This document shows positions 25,511 to 32,898 of a DNA stretch of 64,000 nucleotides, piece after piece. Below the pieces are notes generated by a model. It did no database searches, was not told the origin of the DNA, and saw nothing but the letters and a program-made list of their open reading frames with translations. A program made the position numbers and the translations under genes. The stretch comes from Nevskiales bacterium (lineage in GTDB: Bacteria > Pseudomonadota > Gammaproteobacteria > Steroidobacterales > GCA-2729495). Where the stretch lies: the NCBI GenBank assembly GCA_011526045.1, contig WYBE01000064.1:1-64000 (forward strand), read 5' to 3'. Within the stretch, counting starts at the first letter, position 1. Each line of letters begins with the position of its first letter.

Positions 25511-26392
25511 TCAGAAATAGTCATCGGCCGAGGCAAGAAGCTCCCTCGCCTGTTGTTGCGCAAGGGTATTGAACAGCGTCTGCCCCGGTTCCCTGGCCAC
25601 AGCCTGCAACACCTCGTTCAGCAAGCGGTCGTGGAGCTCCCGGTCGTAGACCAGCCGCGCGTATCCCCGCGCGAACTCGACCTTGACCGACAGATTCCTG
25701 CCGGCGCTCAGGCTGATCGCCTTCTCGAAATACGCTCGCCCAAGCTCCGGCTTTCCGCCCAACGCCTCCGGGCGCAACGTATTGAGCACGCCCAGGTACA
25801 TATTGACATTGACGGTCCTCGCCGGATCGTCGAACTCCAGCAGTCGCTGCAGCGCATGTTCGATCTTCGGCAGGGCAGCAATCGCCTGCCAGTCACCGCT
25901 GTGGGCGCGGATATACGCGAGCGACGCCACGCAGTAGCTGTAGAGCGCATCGGCATCTCGGTGGCTGATCGCATTCACGGCCTCGACAAAGGCCGGGTAA
26001 TCGAGCGCATCGACACCACAGCTGGCACGGTTCGCCGCGCACAGCGAGCGCACCCCGTATTCCCTGGCACGGCTGGTCAGGCGTTGGGCACGCTCCTCAT
26101 CCGTAACGAAAACGATGCCGTAGACCGCGTACAACTGGGCCGCCGCGCCGAGGTAACGCGGGTTGGCCGGATCGGAATTCACCAGTGCGTCGAGCAGGAG
26201 CAGATACGCGGGAGTGCCGTCGCGGACCAGTTGCGGATCATCCGCATCGAGGATCGCCTCGTTCAGTCCATCCGCAAACCGGCCAGCGGCCGCACCGCCG
26301 AGTGCGGCACAACCAGACAACAGCACCGCGCCCACCGCGACGGCAGCCCGGACAGCGGCAAGACGGCGTGCCGACGCTGCGCAGCGGTCCAT
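25511..26392 (-). CDS. TatT-like lipoprotein, TRAP-associated TPR protein
   Basis: A 293-residue lipoprotein (lipobox LLSGC, Cys28) that is almost wholly helical. It shows the T-component pattern: FADGLNEAILDADDPQLVRDGTPAYLLLLDALV, then YAVYGIVFVTDEERAQRLTSRAREYG, and a YFEKAISLSAGRNLSVKVEFARGYARLVYDRELHDRLL block. TatT proteins form TPR trimers that dock with a P-component binding protein, described for Treponema pallidum TatP(T). Its place as first gene of the dctPQM cluster fits that role. It starts 39 bp after rplS, so some read-through from the ribosomal operon is possible. Confidence 0.85.
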   Translation of the reverse strand: MDRCAASARRLAAVRAAVAVGAVLLSGCAALGGAAAGRFADGLNEAILDADDPQLVRDGTPAYLLLLDALVNSDPANPRYLGAAAQLYAVYGIVFVTDEERAQRLTSRAREYGVRSLCAANRASCGVDALDYPAFVEAVNAISHRDADALYSYCVASLAYIRAHSGDWQAIAALPKIEHALQRLLEFDDPARTVNVNMYLGVLNTLRPEALGGKPELGRAYFEKAISLSAGRNLSVKVEFARGYARLVYDRELHDRLLNEVLQAVAREPGQTLFNTLAQQQARELLASADDYF

Positions 26393-26413
26393 GCCCTGGA
26401 ACTGCCCTGCGGC

Positions 26414-26433
26414 GACCCTGGCGCTACAGGGTC
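26414..26433 (-). other. Perfect 7-bp stem-loop overlapping the rplS stop
   Basis: GACCCTG, a 6-nt loop and CAGGGTC form a perfect stem that begins inside the rplS stop codon region. No U-tract follows, so it is not a standard terminator. It could block exonucleases, aid Rho-dependent termination or partly uncouple rplS from the TRAP cluster. Confidence 0.5.
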
Positions 26434-26776
26434 AGACCTTCTCTTTGATGCGCGCAGACTTGCCGCTGCGATCGCGCAGGTAATAGAGCTTCGCCCGGCG
26501 CACATCGCCGCGGCGCTTCACCTTGATCTCGGCAACTGTCGGGCTGTAGGTCGGAAACACCCGCTCGACGCCTTCACCGTGGGAAATCTTGCGCACGGTG
26601 AACGAGGAATTGGCACCCCGGTTGCGCCTGGCGATCACCACCCCCTCGTACGCCTGCAGGCGTTCGCGGTTACCTTCCTTGACACGCACCTGGACGACGA
26701 CGGTGTCGCCCGGAGAGAAATCGGGAATTTTCCGTTGACTCAATTCCGATTCCAGCTGCTTCATTACCTTGCTCAT
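26432..26776 (-). CDS. rplS: 50S ribosomal protein L19
   Basis: L19 lies at the interface of the two ribosomal subunits. It is 114 residues. [35 protein letters not shown] and [22 protein letters not shown] are fully typical. It is the last gene of ffh-rpsP-rimM-trmD-rplS, 55 bp after trmD, and a stem-loop overlaps its stop codon. Confidence 0.97.
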   Translation of the reverse strand: MSKVMKQLESELSQRKIPDFSPGDTVVVQVRVKEGNRERLQAYEGVVIARRNRGANSSFTVRKISHGEGVERVFPTYSPTVAEIKVKRRGDVRRAKLYYLRDRSGKSARIKEKV

Positions 26777-26831
26777 GTTCCCTCATCCTCATTCAGGCGC
26801 CCGCCAATTCGGTCGGGCATCGCCATAACAA

Positions 26832-27590
26832 CTATTCGGCATTCGCCGGCATCACCTCGCGCTCGGCGAGAAACCGGCGCAGCAACTCCTCTTCCTCGAT
26901 GCTCATCGTCCGCCGTGCCAGCAAATCCTGCCGTCGCAGGTAAGTCCGGCCAAGCGACTGCTGCAGGCGCCAGCGCCTGACGGCCGCATGATCGCCTTGC
27001 AACAGCACGCGGGGCACTGCCCGCCCGTCCACCTGCTCCGGTCGCGTGTAATGCGGACAGTCGAGGAGGTTACCGTTAAAAGAGTCCTCCTCCGCGGACG
27101 CCTCGTCCCCAAGCGCACCGGGCAGCAATCGCACGACTGCGTCGATCACCGCCAGCGCCGCAATCTCGCCGCCGCTCATCACGAAATCGCCCAGCGACAC
27201 CTCGTCGTCGGCCTCGGCTTCAATCAGACGCTCGTCGAATCCCTCGTAACGGCCGGCCACCAGCACCATCGCCCCCCAGCTCGCCATTTCGCGAGCCAGT
27301 TCCTGATCGAAGCGGCGGCCCTGCGGACTCAGGAAGAGCGTTCGTGTCCCGGCTGGCAATGCAGCCCGTGCCGCTCGCAGCGCATCGCGCATCGGCTCGT
27401 AGCGCAACACCATTCCCGGCCCACCTCCATACGGTCGGTCATCGACCGTGCGGTGTGCATCACGCGCGTAATCGCGCGGGTTGACCATGCTGACTGTTGC
27501 AAGACCTCTGCCCAGGGCCCGGCCGCAGATCCCGTAGCCGATGCCGGCCGCCACCATTTCGGGAAACAGTGTTACAACCCGAATCTGCAT
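26832..27590 (-). CDS. trmD: tRNA (guanine-37-N1)-methyltransferase
   Basis: TrmD methylates G37 next to the anticodon, preventing frameshifting. It is 252 residues from ATG 27590; a TTG two codons upstream is also in frame. The N-terminal SPOUT knot domain includes VVTLFPEMV, RTVDDRPYGGGPGMVLRYEPM, LLSPQGRRFDQ-type and VAGRYEGFDERLIE. VSLGDFVMSGGE lies near residue 130 and YTRPEQVDGRAVPRVLLQGDHA in the C-terminal domain. It lies 18 bp downstream of rimM. Confidence 0.97.
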   Translation of the reverse strand: MQIRVVTLFPEMVAAGIGYGICGRALGRGLATVSMVNPRDYARDAHRTVDDRPYGGGPGMVLRYEPMRDALRAARAALPAGTRTLFLSPQGRRFDQELAREMASWGAMVLVAGRYEGFDERLIEAEADDEVSLGDFVMSGGEIAALAVIDAVVRLLPGALGDEASAEEDSFNGNLLDCPHYTRPEQVDGRAVPRVLLQGDHAAVRRWRLQQSLGRTYLRRQDLLARRTMSIEEEELLRRFLAEREVMPANAE

Positions 27591-27608
27591 GGCCAATTGC
27601 CCGTCAAC

Positions 27609-28118
27609 TCAAAAGTCCTCGTCCCACACTACGCGAATGACCGCAGCGGTCAGATCTACGGACGTGACGACCTGCCCTGGCAAGAAGGGCAGCAGCCGGC
27701 GCCGCTCTCCTTGCACGACGAGTACGTCGTTTGCGCCCGTTGCCAGTAACTCAACCACTCGTCCAAGCACGGCGCCGTCGTCGTTCACCACCTGCAGACC
27801 GACCAGGTCCGACCAGTAGTACTCGCCCGGCCGGGTTCGCCCGAACTGCGCGCGCGGCACGCGGATCGTCGCTCCAACCAGCGCACGGGCAACATCGCGA
27901 TCATCGATACCATCGAGATGCGCGATGACGCCGCGTCCATGGCCGGCGCCCTCCACGACGCGGAACGACTGCGCCCCGCTATCGCCGACGAGCCACGGGC
28001 TGTACGTCAGGATCCCCTCCGGGGGATCGGTAAAGGAGAAAATCCGGAGCCAGCCCCTGACACCGAATACTCCTGAAATGCGACCGACGACGACCGTCCG
28101 CTCAGCGGATTCGGCCAT
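27609..28118 (-). CDS. rimM: Ribosome maturation factor RimM
   Basis: RimM binds S19 and helps assemble the head of the 30S subunit. It is 169 residues. VVVGRISGVFGVRGWLRIFSFTDPPEGIL opens the N-terminal barrel, and GEYYWSDLVGLQVVNDDG with LLPFLPGQVVTSVDL marks the PRC-barrel domain. I chose ATG 28118; a GTG five codons upstream is possible. It lies in its standard place between rpsP and trmD. Confidence 0.95.
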   Translation of the reverse strand: MAESAERTVVVGRISGVFGVRGWLRIFSFTDPPEGILTYSPWLVGDSGAQSFRVVEGAGHGRGVIAHLDGIDDRDVARALVGATIRVPRAQFGRTRPGEYYWSDLVGLQVVNDDGAVLGRVVELLATGANDVLVVQGERRRLLPFLPGQVVTSVDLTAAVIRVVWDEDF

Positions 28119-28156
28119 TGCTGCAACCGGCACCGTTCAGCCGCACACCAGCTGCG

Positions 28157-28432
28157 TCAGGCGGCAGCAGCTCCAGCGGCCGCTGCCGGCGCGGGCGGGT
28201 CGCTTTCCAGCAGATTTGCTACGCGTGCCGACAACTGCGCCCCCTGGCCCAGCCAGTACTCGACCCGGGCCCGGTCTACCTGCAACCGTGTTTCTTTTCC
28301 GGACGCAATCGGATTGAAGAAACCGAGACGCTCGATATAACCGCCGTCCCGCCGGCTGCGATGGTCGGTTGCGACAATGTGATAAAAAGGCCGCTTGGTG
28401 GTGCCACCGCGGCTGAGTCGAATAGTCACCAT
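28157..28432 (-). CDS. rpsP: 30S ribosomal protein S16
   Basis: S16 is a primary 30S assembly protein. It is 91 residues with [22 protein letters not shown] and [14 protein letters not shown], plus an alanine-rich tail ([13 protein letters not shown]) that is species-variable. The 170 bp upstream, to the ffh stop, hold no gene. A TAAAAT hexamer on the minus strand (28508-28513) could be a -10 element for a separate rpsP promoter, but I see no convincing -35. Confidence 0.96.
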   Translation of the reverse strand: MVTIRLSRGGTTKRPFYHIVATDHRSRRDGGYIERLGFFNPIASGKETRLQVDRARVEYWLGQGAQLSARVANLLESDPPAPAAAAGAAAA

Positions 28433-28602
28433 TCTGGATCGTTTCCTCTGTGGTCTTATCGGCGCTGGCTGCCAACCTGATCGGCGGGTACCACACGCAA
28501 CCGCGGGATTTTACTGGAACATGGCGGGGCTGCACACCCTCCAATGGGTCAATATGGCCCACTCCCCTTCGGCCCGCACCCTGCATCCAGATACCGAACC
28601 GC

Positions 28603-29967
28603 TCAGCGACCCGGAAACTGACGCCCTCCCCCGGACGGCAGGCTGCGCAGCGCCCGCTGCAGGCCTCCCTTCGTGAATCGCTTCATCATTTTCTGCATGC
28701 TGTCGTGCTGCTTGAGGAGACGGTTGACTTCGGGTACGCCGACACCCGCCCCAGCAGCGATACGCTGGCGCCGTGACCCGTTGATTAGCTTGGGAAAGCG
28801 TCGCTCCTTCGGCGTCATGGAATTGATGATCGCCACCTGCTTCCGGATACCGTTCGGGTCAATCTGGCCCGCGAGCTTGTCGGCCCCGATTCCGCCGGGA
28901 AGCGGCAGTTTCGCCAGCAGGGTTTCGACCCCGCCCATGGCCAGCATCTGCTGCAGCTGCTCGCGCATGTCAGCCAGGTCGAACCCCTTGCCCTTGCTGA
29001 CCTTGCGGACCAGCTTTTCCGCCTGCTCCTGATCGACCTTCTGGGTGATCTCTTCGACCAGCCCGACCACATCCCCCATGCCCAGGATGCGCGAAGCCAT
29101 GCGCTCCGGCACGAAGGTCTCGAGCGCGGCCAGCCGCTCGCCCGTACCCACGAACTTGATTGCCTGGCCGGTGACAGCACGGGCAGACAACGCGGCTCCA
29201 CCCCGCGCATCGCCGTCCACCTTGGTGAGAACGATACCGGTCACCGGCAACGCCTCAGCAAATGCCCGTGCGGCATTCACCGCATCCTGCCCGGCCATGC
29301 TGTCCAGAACAAAAAGCGTCTCGGCCGGAGTCGCGAAACCATGGATCTCGCGCAACTCGGCCAGCAACTCCTGGTCGAGGCGCGTCCTGCCGGCGGTGTC
29401 GAGGATCACGACATCGGCCTGCTGACTGCGGGACAGCTCCAGCGCGCGGCGCGCAATCGCCAGCGGTGTCTCGCTGGGCGATGCCGGCGCACAACTGACA
29501 CCCACCTGTTCGGCCAGTCGCTCCAGTTGCAGCATTGCAGCCGGCCGCCGGGTGTCGAGACTGACGACCATCACCCGCCGCTGCATGCGTTCTTTGAGGA
29601 AGAGCGCCAGCTTGCCGGTCGTTGTGGTCTTGCCACCGCCTTGCAGACCCACCATCAGGATCGGCACCGGCGGCTGGCGTCGCAGGTTCAGCTCCGCGGG
29701 TTCCCGGCCCAGCTCCGTCGTGAGTTCCTGGTGCAGAAGACCGATGAAGGCCTGGCCGGGCGTCAGGCTGCGATTGACTTCGGCTCCGAGCGCGCGCTGC
29801 TGCACCCGCGCCACCAGGTCCCGCACCACCGGCAAAGCCACGTCCGCCTCGATCAACGCCCGGCGTACGTCACGGACCGCCTCGGCAATGTTGTCCTCGG
29901 TCAGCCGGCCACGACCACGCATGCGGTCGGTAATCTGCCGTAACCGCTCACTGAGATTTCCAAACAA
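28603..29967 (-). CDS. ffh: Signal recognition particle GTPase Ffh
   Basis: Ffh with 4.5S RNA brings nascent inner-membrane proteins to FtsY. It is 454 residues. The N domain is followed by the G domain (GLQGGGKTTTT near residue 107, VVSLDTRRPAAMLQL, DTAGR, TKVDGDARGG) and a methionine-rich M domain from about residue 320 (MREQLQQMLAMGGV, SMTPKERRFPKLINGSRRQRIAAGAG). It is the first gene of the operon and divergent from the CorB-like gene. Confidence 0.97.
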   Translation of the reverse strand: MFGNLSERLRQITDRMRGRGRLTEDNIAEAVRDVRRALIEADVALPVVRDLVARVQQRALGAEVNRSLTPGQAFIGLLHQELTTELGREPAELNLRRQPPVPILMVGLQGGGKTTTTGKLALFLKERMQRRVMVVSLDTRRPAAMLQLERLAEQVGVSCAPASPSETPLAIARRALELSRSQQADVVILDTAGRTRLDQELLAELREIHGFATPAETLFVLDSMAGQDAVNAARAFAEALPVTGIVLTKVDGDARGGAALSARAVTGQAIKFVGTGERLAALETFVPERMASRILGMGDVVGLVEEITQKVDQEQAEKLVRKVSKGKGFDLADMREQLQQMLAMGGVETLLAKLPLPGGIGADKLAGQIDPNGIRKQVAIINSMTPKERRFPKLINGSRRQRIAAGAGVGVPEVNRLLKQHDSMQKMMKRFTKGGLQRALRSLPSGGGRQFPGR

Positions 29968-30083
29968 TCTGGTCGACCCCTATTCGGTTGATTGACGCGC
30001 GCGTTGCCGCCCGTTCAGCTCATGTTCGCTGCAAATAGCCGCAATTTTCCCCAATTTGCCCAGCTTGCGCCGGACCGGCTGCC

Positions 30084-30113
30084 TTGACATGGGGTTGATC
30101 CATTCGCAAGCAT
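30084..30113 (+). promoter_or_regulatory. Putative promoter of the CorB-like gene
   Basis: A perfect TTGACA (30084-30089) is followed after 18 bp by a weak -10 (AAGCAT, 30108-30113). If used, transcription would begin near 30120, downstream of the ATG at 30112, which supports the TTG start at 30148. No other strong promoter is seen in the 180-bp ffh/corB gap. Confidence 0.4.
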
Positions 30114-30147
30114 GGCTAGTGTACCCAACTGCAGGAGTTGCGCGTCT

Positions 30148-31446
30148 TTGGACGACGTTCCGCTAGGCGCTTTGCTGGGCGCTCTCGTATTGCTGCTTCT
30201 TTGCTCCGCGTTTTTCTCCGGCACCGAAACGGCATTGATGTCATTGAACCGCTACCGTCTGCGCCACATGGCGCGCAGCGGGCATCGCGGAGCGCGCTAT
30301 GCGGAAACCCTGTTGCAGCGGCCGGAGCGCCTGATCGGCCTGATCCTGTTCGGCAACAACCTGGTGCAGAATTCTGCAGCCGCCATCGTGACCTTGATCG
30401 CGTTCAAGCTGGGCGGCGCAGCCGGAATCATTGTCGGCACCATGGTCATCACGATCCTGATCCTGATTTTTGGCGAACTGACGCCGAAAACGCTTGGCGC
30501 AGTCCATCCGGAGCGACTCGCCTTCCCCGGGGCATACGCGTATCACGCCATGCTCCGGTTCCTGCCACCCATTTCCTGGCTGGTCGGCCTGATTGGACTG
30601 GTCTCCAACGGAATCCTGCGCCTGATCGGTGTACGGCCCGACGCCAGCGCCGCGCACAACCTCACCATCGAAGAGTTGCGAACGATCGTGGCGGAGTCGG
30701 GCGCCCTTTTGCCGCGCAAGCGCCACGAAATCATGATGAGAGTGCTGAATCTCGGCGAGATCACTGTCGAGGACATCATGATTCCCCAGAACGAAGTCGT
30801 CGGAATCGACCTCGATGACGACCTGGCGAACATCGTCCGCACCATCCAGGAAAGCGGCTATACCCGGCTCCCCGTGTATCGCGAAGCGATCGACAACGTG
30901 GTCGGCCTGTTGCATGTCAAGCGGCTAATCCAGTATTCCGGTCAGGGGAATCTTTCCAAGCCGGTCATCGAAAGCCTGGCAGACGAGCCCTATTTCGTGC
31001 CGGAGAGCACCCCGCTCAACCGGCAACTGGTGCAGTTCCAGCGTACCCGGCGGCGCACCGGTTTTGTCGTCGATGAGTACGGCGACATCCAGGGCATCGT
31101 CACGCTGGAGGACCTGCTGGAGGAAATAGTCGGAGAGTTCACCAGTGAACCCGTCGAGGGACGAACCGAGGTCCGCCGCGACGAAGCTGGCGGCGGATAC
31201 ATCGTCGACGCGGGCTCGAACGTGCGGGTGCTGAACCGGACCATGAACTGGAAGCTGCCCACCGATGGCCCGAAAACCCTCAACGGATTGATCCTGGAAA
31301 AACTCGGCGCCATTCCACGCAAAGGCACCGGCGTGATGCTGAACGACTTTGCAGTGGAAATTCTCCAGACGAGCGACAATGCGGTTGAGACCGTTCGCAT
31401 TCGCGAACCCGCCGAGAGTCTTCCGCGGGCTGCGGCCGGAGCCTGA
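30148..31446 (+). CDS. corB: CorB/YfjD-like CNNM membrane protein with CBS domains
   Basis: A DUF21/CNNM transmembrane domain with several helices (LGALLGALVLLLLCSAFFSGTETA, then FGNNLVQNSAAAIVTL and FGELTPKTL) is followed by a CBS pair (about residues 190-315; VEDIMIPQNEVVGIDLDDD, VVDEYGDIQGIVTLEDLLEEIVGEF) and a CorC_HlyC C-terminal domain. CNNM homologues are Mg2+ transport or efflux proteins, and the role here is from the family. Alignment with E. coli YfjD, which is also near ffh, puts the start at TTG 30148, with AGGAG 10 bp upstream. ATG 30112 is possible but has no ribosome site. Confidence 0.88.
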   Translation: MDDVPLGALLGALVLLLLCSAFFSGTETALMSLNRYRLRHMARSGHRGARYAETLLQRPERLIGLILFGNNLVQNSAAAIVTLIAFKLGGAAGIIVGTMVITILILIFGELTPKTLGAVHPERLAFPGAYAYHAMLRFLPPISWLVGLIGLVSNGILRLIGVRPDASAAHNLTIEELRTIVAESGALLPRKRHEIMMRVLNLGEITVEDIMIPQNEVVGIDLDDDLANIVRTIQESGYTRLPVYREAIDNVVGLLHVKRLIQYSGQGNLSKPVIESLADEPYFVPESTPLNRQLVQFQRTRRRTGFVVDEYGDIQGIVTLEDLLEEIVGEFTSEPVEGRTEVRRDEAGGGYIVDAGSNVRVLNRTMNWKLPTDGPKTLNGLILEKLGAIPRKGTGVMLNDFAVEILQTSDNAVETVRIREPAESLPRAAAGA

Positions 31447-31456
31447 TCGCCGCCCG

Positions 31457-32809
31457 TCAGGCGCGACCCAGCCCAAGCAGATCGAGGGCCTCGCGCAACC
31501 TCGTTACCCCGCGCAACTCCATTCCCGGCGCATTTCTGCGCGGAAGATTGCCGGCAGGCGCCACCGCACGCGCGAAGCCAAGCTTGGCCGCCTCGCGTAA
31601 CCGCTCCTCGCCGAATGCGACGGGCCTGATCTCCCCGCCAAGCCCGACTTCGCCGAAGACGACGGTGTCACGCGGCACCGGAAGCGAGGTAGCACTCGAT
31701 GCGACGGCCGCCAGTAGCGCGAGGTCCGCGGCCGTCTCGGTCACTCGAACGCCACCCACCACATTGACGAACACGTCGTGATCATGTGAACGCACGCCGG
31801 CGTGCCTGTTCAGGGCAGCCAGCAGCAGGGCCAGGCGGTTCTGGTCCACTCCGACTGCCAGGCGCCGTGGGACACCACCTGCACCAAGGTCGGTGAGCGC
31901 CTGCAACTCGACCAGCAGCGGGCGACTACCCTGGTGCAATACGGTAACGACGCTGCCGGCAACATCGTCCTCCTGGCGCGAGAGAAAAATGGCTGATGGG
32001 TTCCGCACCTCGCGCAGGCCACTGTCACCCATCGCAAAGATCCCGAGCTCGTTGGCCGCACCGAACCGGTTCTTCACTGACCGCAGCAGGCGGAAGCGAC
32101 TGCCCGTCTCGTCTTCGAAGTACAGGACTGCGTCGACCATGTGCTCGAGCATGCGCGGGCCGGCAATGACTCCCTCCTTGGTGACATGCCCGACGAGCAC
32201 CACCGCGAGCCCGGAAGTCTTGGCGAGATGAATGAGCCTGGCCGCACATTCCCGCAACTGGTTGGGTGAGCCTGGCGCCGAAGGGACGGCCTCGGCATAC
32301 ATGGTCTGGATCGAGTCCACGATGAGACACGCCGCGCCGGAGCGCTGCGCGCTGGCGGTGACGTCATCGACGTTGGTGGCCGCCAGGATCGTGACCGCAT
32401 CCGGATCCAGCCCCAGGCGTCGGGCGCGAAGGGCCACCTGCTCAGCCGACTCCTCGCCGCTGACGTACAACGTCGGCCAGTCGTCCCGGCTCGCACCGGC
32501 CACCTGCAGCAGCAACGTGGACTTGCCGATGCCCGGAGCACCGCCGATCAGGACCACTGAACCGGGCACGAACCCCCCACCAAGCACCCGGTCGAGCTCG
32601 GCAATACCGGTGGCCGCGCGGGCCACCTTCGTCGGGCCGATCTCCGCCAACCGCTTCGCCATGACGGAAGTGGCCGGCCGATTCACGGTGCCACCATTGG
32701 CGGCAGCTTCCAGGCTGTTCCAGGCGCCACATGACGGGCACTGTCCCTGCCACTTGCGACTGCTGCTGCCACAACCGCTGCAGACGTAGGCAACGTTTGA
32801 TCTGGACAT
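31457..32809 (-). CDS. radA: DNA repair protein RadA
   Basis: RecA-like helicase that extends heteroduplex at recombination intermediates. It is 450 residues. The N-terminal four-cysteine zinc finger (YVCSGCG...CPSCGAWN, about residues 9-29) precedes the RecA core with Walker A GGAPGIGKST and the RadA-specific KNRFG. The Lon-like C-terminal domain ends in GEVGLGGEIRPV. It converges on the CorB-like gene with only 10 bp between and is divergent from the CHASE2 kinase. Confidence 0.96.
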   Translation of the reverse strand: MSRSNVAYVCSGCGSSSRKWQGQCPSCGAWNSLEAAANGGTVNRPATSVMAKRLAEIGPTKVARAATGIAELDRVLGGGFVPGSVVLIGGAPGIGKSTLLLQVAGASRDDWPTLYVSGEESAEQVALRARRLGLDPDAVTILAATNVDDVTASAQRSGAACLIVDSIQTMYAEAVPSAPGSPNQLRECAARLIHLAKTSGLAVVLVGHVTKEGVIAGPRMLEHMVDAVLYFEDETGSRFRLLRSVKNRFGAANELGIFAMGDSGLREVRNPSAIFLSRQEDDVAGSVVTVLHQGSRPLLVELQALTDLGAGGVPRRLAVGVDQNRLALLLAALNRHAGVRSHDHDVFVNVVGGVRVTETAADLALLAAVASSATSLPVPRDTVVFGEVGLGGEIRPVAFGEERLREAAKLGFARAVAPAGNLPRRNAPGMELRGVTRLREALDLLGLGRA

Positions 32810-32898
32810 CGAATTTGTGACCTTGCTCTCATCCCGACAGGTTTGCATCCGCAAAACCGCCGCCCGAACCGAGAAACTCAACGCCGGTCTCACCCGCC

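Noticed and set aside
25244-26980. Plus-strand frame opposite dctP, tatT and rplS
   Set aside because: It crosses several well-supported genes on the other strand and shows no domain.
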